A stretch of DNA of 5,464 nt from an uncultured Polyangiaceae bacterium (GTDB lineage Bacteria; Myxococcota_A; Polyangia; Polyangiales; Houyiibacteriaceae), in assembly GCA_947259605.1 (NCBI GenBank), contig CAMYMX010000277.1, positions 1 to 5,464 on the forward strand. Direction: 5' to 3'. Position numbers and translations under genes: made by a program. The notes beneath the pieces are model-generated. The model saw nothing but the letters and a program-made list of their open reading frames with translations, ran no database searches and was not told where the DNA came from. Below are positions 1 to 5,306 of the stretch, one piece after another; within the stretch, counting starts at the first letter, position 1; each line of letters starts with the position of its first letter.

Positions 1-263
1 CTGTTGCCTAGATGCCAATTCAGAACGTAGCGCGCGCCAAAGAGGCCGGTCGTGTTGAGCCCCGCGTCGTTGAGCCCGTCGACGGCCGCATCGAGCCGCG
101 CCCGAAACCCCCCTTCACCCCAATCATCGAGGCCAGTCGTCCGCTGAGCCAGCTTCATGACCCGCTCCGAGTCGATCGGGATCATCTTCTTGCTCAGGCC
201 ATCGAGCTTGTTCACGAGCGAAAACGGCAGGCCGGGCTTCAAGTCGTCGGGGGTTTCACTCAT
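1..263 (-). CDS. Sulfotransferase-family protein, N-terminal part (truncated by window edge)
   Basis: This is the first 87 codons of a minus-strand gene with no stop before the window edge. The start is ATG at 263-261; it is the only ATG, GTG or TTG in frame after the upstream in-frame stop at 299-297. Seen: residues 28-57 contain I-P-I-D (28-31) and then T-G-L-D-D-W-G-E-G-G-F-R (43-54). A helix L-D-A-A-V-D-G-L-N (57-65) and G-L-N-T-T-G-L (68-74) follow. Family knowledge: a T-G-L-x-D-F/W-G-x-x-x-F-R stretch followed by a helix and an L-x-x-x-G step is typical of the N-terminal region of bacterial PAPS-dependent sulfotransferases (Sulfotransfer_3-like), which transfer sulfate to hydroxyl groups in the cytoplasm. 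The PAPS-binding P-loop and catalytic residues would lie beyond the edge and cannot be checked. No signal peptide and no convincing Shine-Dalgarno sequence are seen. The assignment rests on one N-terminal motif. Confidence 0.72.
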   Translation of the reverse strand, partial: MSETPDDLKPGLPFSLVNKLDGLSKKMIPIDSERVMKLAQRTTGLDDWGEGGFRARLDAAVDGLNDAGLNTTGLFGARYVLNWHLGN

Positions 264-267
264 CGAG

Positions 268-280
268 GTTCTAGTAGAAC
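268..280. promoter_or_regulatory. 13-bp perfect palindrome next to the sulfotransferase start
   Basis: GTTCTAGTAGAAC is a perfect inverted repeat (GTTCTA / TAGAAC around one central base). It ends 4 bp from the ATG of the minus-strand gene, where a ribosome binding site would normally be. It could be an operator for a dimeric repressor. In the mRNA it could instead form a 5-bp stem with a 3-nt loop that affects initiation. Either role is inference; a chance palindrome is possible. Confidence 0.35.
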
Positions 281-341
281 GGAGACCGGCGAAGTGTCAA
301 AGAGCACCGTGGCCTCGATCCCCAGTGGTCGAGATCCCGGC

Positions 342-367
342 CTCAACGGTCGCGAATCGTCGTTGAG
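342..367. promoter_or_regulatory. Inverted repeat CTCAACG-N12-CGTTGAG upstream of the membrane-protein gene
   Basis: CTCAACG (342-348) and CGTTGAG (361-367) are perfect reverse complements separated by 12 bp. The right arm ends 23 bp before the GTG start at 391. The 26-bp span fits a dimeric regulator site on one DNA face. No regulator family is recognised from the sequence. Confidence 0.3.
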
Positions 368-390
368 CCGTAGCTCCGATCGGAAAATCT

Positions 391-1452
391 GTGGCATGTT
401 CGGCGGCGATGGGGTTTGTGCTCTTCAGCATCGGCAACGCGCTTGCGATCATGGGTCTGGTGCTGGCAGCGCTGGGATACGCACAGGGGAGCACGGGGGC
501 ATGGATCATCGCGCTCGTGGCCGTGGGCGAGCTCACGACTCTCGGAAGCGTTCTCGCCTTGGGAAACGACGGGTACCAAGTGCTGCAGGCACGTAGCTCC
601 GCGATCTTGCGGCGGAACAAAACGACGGAGCCCGAGTCGATCTCTGGCCAACGCCAGCTCCTCGGAATGGCGCTTCTGATCGCGCACCTCGGCGCCTATT
701 TGTTCGTATGGACGACGGCCATCCTCGGCTACAGCACCGCGACCGCCCAAGACCCCTTCCCCACGGTATTCCGCCTGACATTCGACGCACAGGGGCCCGT
801 GCTGGTCTGGGGGGTGATCGCCGCCGAGCTCCTGTTCGTGCTCGCGATGTTCGCACTGGGGCGGGCCTGGTGGGCTCGCTTCAAGCGGCTCTTTGGGTAC
901 GAGGCCTCCCGCTCCGCTCCGAAGCCCGAGGTTCCGAAGCCCCCGCCGACGCTTCGCTATCGACTCGGCCTCGGCGTATTCATCTTCGGCAACCTGCTTG
1001 CCGTGACCGGCATGCTCTTGCCCGCCTTTGGTTTGGCAAACGGACGGATGGTCGGCGTCATCGCGGTGATTTTGGCCGCCGGCGAGATCATCAGCTGGAG
1101 CAGCATCGTCCTGCTCGGCAAAGAGGGTTTCAACGAGCTCAAGACGCGACTGTTCTCCGTGCTCAAGCGAACCCCGTCGGGCGAGCCGGTTTCGCTCCGA
1201 CGGCACCGTGTTGGGGTTTCACTCCTCGCCCTGCACGTCGCGGCCCAGTTCCTGGCCCTGGTGTTTCCGATCGCCGCTCACTTCGGGACGACCGCAGACG
1301 GAACCTTCCCGACCGTCCTCGGCCTGAGCCGTCCCGAGCAGCTCAAATGGTTCGTCGGGCTCTTGGTGGCTTCCGAGGCTCTCTTCTTTGCCGGCGTGTA
1401 CACCCTTGGCGCCGATTGGTGGGGACGATTCCGCGCGCTATTCAGAAGCTGA
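391..1452 (+). CDS. Eight-helix inner-membrane protein made of four repeated hairpin units, function unknown
   Basis: This protein has 353 residues from GTG 391, or 347 from ATG 409. Neither start has a well-spaced Shine-Dalgarno sequence, and an in-frame stop at 364-366 limits extension. Hydrophobic helices lie near residues 8-30, 37-58, 89-113, 137-157, 192-214, 220-243, 274-297 and 319-340. The halves are a clear internal duplication with an offset of 183-185 residues: G-N 15/200, E-P-x-S 80/265, H 99/282 and F-P-T-V 123/306. Each half also contains two related hairpins. The second helix of every hairpin carries E-x9-L-G-x3-aromatic, at E47/G58/Y62, E146/G157/W161, E232/G243/F247 and E329/G340/W344, followed by basic residues. 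A Pro- and Lys-rich linker (about 173-187) joins the halves. I do not recognise the family. Conserved membrane Glu and His residues could suit a channel, carrier or sensor, but nothing shows which. The 3' end overlaps the convergent gene by 11 bp. Confidence 0.85.
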   Translation: MACSAAMGFVLFSIGNALAIMGLVLAALGYAQGSTGAWIIALVAVGELTTLGSVLALGNDGYQVLQARSSAILRRNKTTEPESISGQRQLLGMALLIAHLGAYLFVWTTAILGYSTATAQDPFPTVFRLTFDAQGPVLVWGVIAAELLFVLAMFALGRAWWARFKRLFGYEASRSAPKPEVPKPPPTLRYRLGLGVFIFGNLLAVTGMLLPAFGLANGRMVGVIAVILAAGEIISWSSIVLLGKEGFNELKTRLFSVLKRTPSGEPVSLRRHRVGVSLLALHVAAQFLALVFPIAAHFGTTADGTFPTVLGLSRPEQLKWFVGLLVASEALFFAGVYTLGADWWGRFRALFRS

Positions 1453-2806
1453 CGTTGGCTCCGAGGTTGATGGCGATCTCGTTGATCTTGCCGTTGGCGC
1501 TGGTCGTCGTGATCGACGACGGGTCATACTGAGCGGGGAACAGGACGCCCAAGCCCTGCCCGCGGCCGTGCGAGTAGCGAAAGCCGATCGCGATGGCGAA
1601 GCCGCCCTTACCCTCGTCGGCATCGGGTCGCCCGGGATGGACCTCCCGATTGGAGAACAGAAAACCCAGGTGGGCTCCGTAGAAATTGACGTCACTCGTC
1701 GCGAACGGGGCCACCTCGAGCCTGTCGATGGGGCTCAGATCGGTAAACAAGCCCACACCGAGATTGACGAATTTGGTCAAGCGAAACGCGCTTCCGATCC
1801 GGCCGTTGACGACCGGCTGCAGATCGATGTCGAGCTCAGGGGTGCGCAGGCGCCACTGGATGATGAGATCGGCCTCGACCCAGCCCCAGTTCCCGACGTA
1901 CGCGATCCCAAAGCGGAAGTTGCCTGGCTCGACACCCCACCAGCCCCCACTCGCCCCCCGGGACTCGGCGCCCCCCGCAGCTTGGGCGTTGGGATCACCC
2001 GCGGGGAGCGTGGTGCCCGCCGCCGGACTCTGCCCAAACGTGTCGGCGAACCGATTGAGGATCACGAAGGCAAACGAGGGCGACGCGACGGAGAACCCGA
2101 TCCGAACTTTCGGAATCGGGACCCATTGGATGCCGGCTTTGAGCTGCAAGCCAAACCCGGTATCGGTCGTCACTGCGCTACCCGTGGCAAAGCCCGCCTC
2201 TCCCCCGTCGTAGAAGATCGCTTGCGTCGCATCGAGGCGCGCCGTGGCAACGACGATGTCAAACGCGCCGCCCACCCGCACCTTCTGCTTGTTGCCAAAC
2301 GTCCCGGCCAAGCCGGCGCTGATGTGATACAAGTCGATCTTGGCGTTTTGGCCGCCGACCGCCCTCGCCTCTGGCGTGATGCCGGGCGCGGTGGTGATCT
2401 GCTCGGTGACGAACGAGCGGCGAATGGAGCTGTTGAAGAGGCCCACGCCGAGCTTCAGGTTTTCTCTGAGCTTCAGGGTGAAGGTGATGGCTTGAGGGAT
2501 GACGGTGAAGTTCACCGTTTTGCCCTCGCTCACCGCCTGCGGGTCAGCGTCGATCGTCAGAAGCCCCGGGACCTTGACGATCTGGATTTGCATCGTGATC
2601 CCGGTGAGCTCGAGGGAAGCCTTGCTGATGTTCGCGATGCCTGCGGGATTGTACCAAAGCGCCGCGCCGGTATAGGTCATGGCGACGACAGCCCCGCCGG
2701 TGAGCGTGACGTCGAGCCCCGCATTGACCTCGTCGCTGTTGCCGGCCCAAGCCGTCGTGGGAACCAAGAGGACGGCCACAAGCACGAAGACCTTGGCTTG
2801 GCGCAT
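1442..2806 (-). CDS. FadL/OmpP1/TodX-type outer-membrane protein (hydrophobic-compound channel)
   Basis: This protein has 454 residues, close to the usual size of the FadL family, whose members let hydrophobic compounds such as long-chain fatty acids or aromatics cross the outer membrane. Seen: a signal peptide at residues 1-21, with a hydrophobic core at 6-16 and likely cleavage after A-W-A. The family-like N-terminal stretch A-L-W-Y-N-P-A-G-I-A follows at 49-58, then alternating beta-strands throughout. The C-terminal residue is Phe, as expected for barrel assembly. A Gly/Ala/Pro-rich segment at about 258-290 and polar stretches at 386-401 and 426-440 look like surface loops. The ATG at 2806 is chosen because it begins the signal peptide. 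The frame stays open further upstream, but only as antisense of the sulfatase. No clear Shine-Dalgarno sequence is seen. The gene is divergent from the sulfatase across 90 bp and convergent with the membrane-protein gene. The ligand is unknown. Confidence 0.88.
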   Translation of the reverse strand: MRQAKVFVLVAVLLVPTTAWAGNSDEVNAGLDVTLTGGAVVAMTYTGAALWYNPAGIANISKASLELTGITMQIQIVKVPGLLTIDADPQAVSEGKTVNFTVIPQAITFTLKLRENLKLGVGLFNSSIRRSFVTEQITTAPGITPEARAVGGQNAKIDLYHISAGLAGTFGNKQKVRVGGAFDIVVATARLDATQAIFYDGGEAGFATGSAVTTDTGFGLQLKAGIQWVPIPKVRIGFSVASPSFAFVILNRFADTFGQSPAAGTTLPAGDPNAQAAGGAESRGASGGWWGVEPGNFRFGIAYVGNWGWVEADLIIQWRLRTPELDIDLQPVVNGRIGSAFRLTKFVNLGVGLFTDLSPIDRLEVAPFATSDVNFYGAHLGFLFSNREVHPGRPDADEGKGGFAIAIGFRYSHGRGQGLGVLFPAQYDPSSITTTSANGKINEIAINLGANVSF

Positions 2807-2896
2807 GACCGGAGAATACACGAAAGTGTCTTTTTCGCCGGCGCAAAGTTTGCAGTTGCGCGATCGCCCAACTACGGGGTAGCAAGAGCCAAGATC
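2807..2896. promoter_or_regulatory. Divergent control region between FadL-like and sulfatase genes, with nested palindromes
   Basis: These 90 bp must hold the 5' signals of both divergent transcripts. Seen: GCGCAA-N9-TTGCGC (2841-2861) encloses a second palindrome, GCAAAGTTTGC (2843-2853). CGCCGGCG (2836-2843) abuts on one side and GCGATCGC (2860-2867) on the other. A small inverted repeat, ACAC-GAAA-GTGT (2818-2829), lies near the FadL-like start. A weak plus-strand candidate is TTGCAG (2850-2855), 17 bp before TACGGG (2873-2878), but its -10 match is poor. A shared operator controlling both genes is an inference from position. Confidence 0.5.
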
Positions 2897-4507
2897 ATGA
2901 ACCATCGCTACCTGCGTACGTTTCTCTTGGTCGGCCTCGGGCTGGTTCTCGTCAGCTGTTCCATCACGCGCGTCAAATGGCGCATCAAATGGAACAAGGG
3001 GATGGAGGAGAGCAAGGCGGCCTTCATGAACGCCCCACTCCCGATCGAAAAAGCGCGACAACCCAACATCATTCTGCTCGTCGCAGATGATCTCGGCCCC
3101 TACGAAGTAAGCGCCTACGGCGTCGAGCACATCAAGACACCGAACATCGATCAGATCGGCAAAGATGGCGTCGTCTTCGAAGAGGGCTACGCCACGGCGC
3201 CCACCTGCGCGCCTGCACGCGCCGGGTTGATGACCGGCCGCGTGCAAAACCGCTACGGCTTCGAGACCCAGGTGATGGAGTTCTACCCGAGCAACTACGT
3301 CGAATACATCTCGGGTCGATGGCTGGTCGACACCGGCGAATTCAAGGTCAAGGCCAAGCCCTCATTCCCGTCGGCCTGGCAGGTGCACAAGCAAGGCGTG
3401 CCGCCTTCCGAGATCATGCTCTCGGAGATCCTCCACAAGTACGATTATGACACGGCGCTCATCGGCAAATGGCACCTCGGCGTACACCGCGAGCAGGTGC
3501 CCTCGGCTCGGGGCTTCGATTACCAGTACGGTTTCTACGGCGCTTCGTCACTGTACACGCCCGAGGAAAACTGGTCGGGCGTGATCAACCACAAGCAAAA
3601 GGCTTTCAGCGCGCAGCACCAATGGAAGACCGGGCGCAAAGGCGAGGCGGCCATCCTGCGCAACGGCGAGAAGATCATCGAAGATCGATACCTGACCGAT
3701 GCCTTCCGCGACGAGATGTTGCAGTACATGGAGGAGAAGAAGGACGAGCCCTTCTTCATCTACGGCGCGTTCTCGGCGCCTCACGTGCCGTTCCAAGCGC
3801 CGGTCGAATACTACTGCATGTACCCGCAGGTGGAAGACGAGAACAAGCGCGTCTACTACGCGATGATCTCCGCGCTAGACGATACGATCGGCGAGATTCA
3901 TCAAAAGATCAAAGACCTCGGCATCGAAGACGACACGCTGATCTTCTTCATCAGCGACAACGGCGGCGCTTCATACACCCACGCGACCGACAACGGCCCA
4001 CTCAAGGCCGGGAAGCTCACGCAGTTCGAAGGCGGCATCCGCGTACCCTTCATGATGAAGTGGAAGGGCAAGATTCCCGCGGGCACCCGCTACAAGTACC
4101 CAGTGTCTGCAACCGACATCTTCGCGACCTCGGTCGCCGCTGCCGGAGGCGTCTTGCCAGACGACCGTGAGTACGACGGCGTCGACCTCGTTCCTTATGT
4201 CACCGGGAAGAACAAGGCGCGTCCCCACCAGTCGCTCTTCTGGCGCGCCGATCACATCTGGGCGATTCGCGACGGTGACTACAAGCTCATCTTGAGCACG
4301 CGAGACGGCTGGGCCGAGCTCTACAATCTCATCACCGACCAGTCCGAAGAGATCAATCTAAAGGAGCAGATGCCGGAGCTCTACGACAAGCTCCACGAAG
4401 AGCATGAGGAGTGGCAAAAGAACAAGCTCAAGGTGAAACCCATGTGGCCCCGCATCATGGACAAGCGCTTCGTCATCGACGGCAAGGACTACTACTTCCC
4501 GGCCTAA
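2897..4507 (+). CDS. Lipoprotein sulfatase (type I, formylglycine-dependent; alkaline phosphatase superfamily)
   Basis: This is a 536-residue enzyme that should hydrolyse sulfate esters. Seen: a lipoprotein signal with lipobox L-V-S-C (lipidated Cys21), followed by Ser, which suggests the outer membrane. A basic-aromatic linker follows (about 25-34). The sulfatase fold starts at N57. Catalytic set: Asp64-Asp65 (metal), C-A-P-A-R at 104-108 followed by A-G-L-M-T-G-R, G-K-W-H-L-G at 190-195, H296 in S-A-P-H-V-P, S-D-N-G-G at 353-357, K373 and E-G-G-I-R-V-P at 378-384. Cys104 is the residue converted to formylglycine; the Cys-type motif is a substrate for FGE or an anaerobic maturase, neither of which is in this window. 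ATG 2897 is chosen because it begins the signal peptide. The frame is open for about 1.5 kb upstream, but only antisense to the FadL-like gene. The substrate cannot be read from the sequence; the gene is the first of a likely two-gene operon. Confidence 0.95.
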   Translation: MNHRYLRTFLLVGLGLVLVSCSITRVKWRIKWNKGMEESKAAFMNAPLPIEKARQPNIILLVADDLGPYEVSAYGVEHIKTPNIDQIGKDGVVFEEGYATAPTCAPARAGLMTGRVQNRYGFETQVMEFYPSNYVEYISGRWLVDTGEFKVKAKPSFPSAWQVHKQGVPPSEIMLSEILHKYDYDTALIGKWHLGVHREQVPSARGFDYQYGFYGASSLYTPEENWSGVINHKQKAFSAQHQWKTGRKGEAAILRNGEKIIEDRYLTDAFRDEMLQYMEEKKDEPFFIYGAFSAPHVPFQAPVEYYCMYPQVEDENKRVYYAMISALDDTIGEIHQKIKDLGIEDDTLIFFISDNGGASYTHATDNGPLKAGKLTQFEGGIRVPFMMKWKGKIPAGTRYKYPVSATDIFATSVAAAGGVLPDDREYDGVDLVPYVTGKNKARPHQSLFWRADHIWAIRDGDYKLILSTRDGWAELYNLITDQSEEINLKEQMPELYDKLHEEHEEWQKNKLKVKPMWPRIMDKRFVIDGKDYYFPA

Positions 4508-4511
4508 GGGA
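4506..4511 (+). promoter_or_regulatory. Shine-Dalgarno AAGGGA of the beta-barrel gene, overlapping the sulfatase stop
   Basis: AAGGGA begins within the TAA stop codon of the sulfatase (4505-4507) and ends 8 nt before ATG 4520. This is the only well-placed ribosome binding site in the window. Ribosomes terminating on the sulfatase would cover or expose it, so translational coupling of the two genes is plausible. It supports 4520 as the real start. Confidence 0.7.
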
Positions 4512-4519
4512 CTGATTCA

Positions 4520-5236
4520 ATGAAGAGACTCATCCCTGCCCTTGCCCTTCTCACCCTCTGCGCCGCGGTCTGGCTCCCCCCGAGCTCGGCGTCTGCCGTC
4601 CCCAAGATGGACGTCAAGGTCGCCGTCGGAATCGGCAGCACGACGCTCGTGCCGCGACTTCCGAGCATCCCGCTCATGCTTCAAGATCCCCCTCGTGAGG
4701 TCTTCGTCGGCGGCCGACATCCCGGAACCTTCCCGAACTGGGGCATGCAGATCGGCGCGCGCGTTACGTTCGACAACAAGGTCTTTTTCGAGATGGACGC
4801 GGGCTTCAGTCGCTTCTACTTCGACATCGGCCAACAGCTTCAAGACATCGCCGAATTTCAGGGCGACCCCATCCCCGATGTTCTCAAGGGACAGCGGGCC
4901 AGGATGAACCAGCTCGAGATTCCGCTGTTGGCGGGCTACCGCCCCTACGCGAACCCCTATTTCAAGATCTTCGTCTACGGCGGCTGGGTCAGCACGTTCA
5001 ACCTCCGGGGCTTCGCCGACGTCAACGGCAACCGCAAGGCGTACAAGTTCAAACCCAAGGACATTCCTGGATACCCGCTTGCGATCTACCTCGCAGGGCT
5101 GCGTATCGGCACCCAGTTCGACCTCGGTCCACTGAACTTCGATGTCAGTTACACGATCGGCATGAACAGCATGACGGCGACGGACTACAGGACGAACTCC
5201 CACGTGTTCAAGTTCTTCTTAGGATGGCTCTTTTAG
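4520..5236 (+). CDS. Outer-membrane beta-barrel protein (PorT-like / OMP_b-brl type)
   Basis: This protein has 238 residues. Seen: a signal peptide at 1-26 (K2-R3, hydrophobic core 4-19, cleavage after A-S-A), then amphipathic beta-strands such as V32-V36, M76-F84, F89-F95, F98-I103, Y147-Y153 and L205-I213. The C-terminus is F-L-G-W-L-F, ending in the Phe typical of barrel proteins. Residues 130-140 (N-Q-L-E-I-P-L-L-A-G-Y), followed by a Y-F-K-I-F-V-Y-G-G strand, resemble the conserved core of small PorT-like barrels. By length it would be a small barrel of roughly eight strands. Cys14 is not a lipobox, because it is preceded by Leu. The gene lies 12 bp after the sulfatase stop with its ribosome binding site in that junction, so the two are almost certainly co-transcribed. 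It may dock or assist the lipoprotein sulfatase at the outer membrane; that role is inference. Its stop codon lies inside a hairpin. Confidence 0.85.
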   Translation: MKRLIPALALLTLCAAVWLPPSSASAVPKMDVKVAVGIGSTTLVPRLPSIPLMLQDPPREVFVGGRHPGTFPNWGMQIGARVTFDNKVFFEMDAGFSRFYFDIGQQLQDIAEFQGDPIPDVLKGQRARMNQLEIPLLAGYRPYANPYFKIFVYGGWVSTFNLRGFADVNGNRKAYKFKPKDIPGYPLAIYLAGLRIGTQFDLGPLNFDVSYTIGMNSMTATDYRTNSHVFKFFLGWLF

Positions 5237-5240
5237 AGCC
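5222..5240 (+). repeat. 19-bp direct repeat, copy 1 (overlaps the stop codon of the beta-barrel gene)
   Basis: GGATGGCTCTTTTAGAGCC occurs here and again, without mismatch, at 5281-5299, with a 59-bp period. This copy encodes the last residues G-W-L-F plus the TAG stop of the beta-barrel gene. The core is an inverted repeat, so each copy can form a hairpin. Confidence 0.9.
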
Positions 5241-5243
5241 ATC
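5223..5243. terminator. Hairpin over the beta-barrel stop codon, possible terminator or 3'-end stabiliser
   Basis: A perfect 9-bp stem (GATGGCTCT / AGAGCCATC) closes a 3-nt TTT loop, with the TAG stop spanning the loop and right arm. No T-tract follows on either strand, so it is not a canonical intrinsic terminator. It could mark a processed or protected mRNA 3' end, or help end two convergent transcripts. Confidence 0.45.
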
Positions 5244-5280
5244 GGTCTGTCCCGCCCCACCGCCCACACACGAGCTCCTG

Positions 5281-5299
5281 GGATGGCTCTTTTAGAGCC
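5281..5299 (+). repeat. 19-bp direct repeat, copy 2 (intergenic hairpin)
   Basis: This is an identical copy of 5222-5240. Only the GGCTCT / AGAGCC part is self-complementary here: a 6-bp stem with a TTT loop, because the outer bases do not pair as they do in copy 1. It lies between the beta-barrel gene and the stop of the convergent partial gene at 5307. No T-tract follows it. Confidence 0.9.
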
Positions 5300-5306
5300 G
5301 GCCGTT

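Larger units (their letters stand above)
264..390. promoter_or_regulatory. Divergent intergenic region between sulfotransferase and membrane-protein genes
   Basis: These 127 bp separate the minus-strand sulfotransferase start from the plus-strand GTG at 391, so promoters for both genes must lie here or nearby. I see no convincing -35/-10 pair in either direction. The region holds two inverted repeats, listed separately. Its function is inferred from the divergent gene order. Confidence 0.5.

Noticed and set aside
12..596. Plus-strand open frame of 194 codons across the left edge
   Set aside because: Arg/Gly/Ser-rich low-complexity translation that overlaps both the sulfotransferase antisense and the membrane-protein gene in another frame; no family features.
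343..1206. Minus-strand open frame of 287 codons antisense to the membrane-protein gene
   Set aside because: The translation is His/Glu/Arg-rich without hydrophobic core or motifs, while the plus-strand frame shows eight helices and clear repeats.
2860..2867. GCGATCGC as a specific regulatory octamer
   Set aside because: A short GC-rich palindrome expected often in such DNA; on its own it supports no function.
4559..4561. Cys14 of the beta-barrel protein as a lipobox cysteine
   Set aside because: It is preceded by T-L rather than a small residue at -1, and a good type I cleavage site (A-S-A) follows at residue 26.
4517..5203. Minus-strand open frame of 228 codons antisense to the beta-barrel gene
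   Set aside because: It has no recognisable domain and mirrors a plus-strand gene with a signal peptide, a ribosome binding site and a barrel C-terminus.
5224..5295. A 23-codon plus-strand frame from the ATG in repeat copy 1 to the stop in copy 2
   Set aside because: Pro-rich, very short, overlaps the end of the beta-barrel gene and has no ribosome binding site; it is a by-product of the repeated sequence.
5223..5299. Canonical rho-independent terminators at the two hairpins
   Set aside because: No T-tract follows either stem on either strand; they are kept only as hairpins of uncertain role.
5222..5299. CRISPR-like repeat-spacer array
   Set aside because: There are only two 19-bp copies, one inside a coding end, with a palindromic core and no cas gene; this is not an array.
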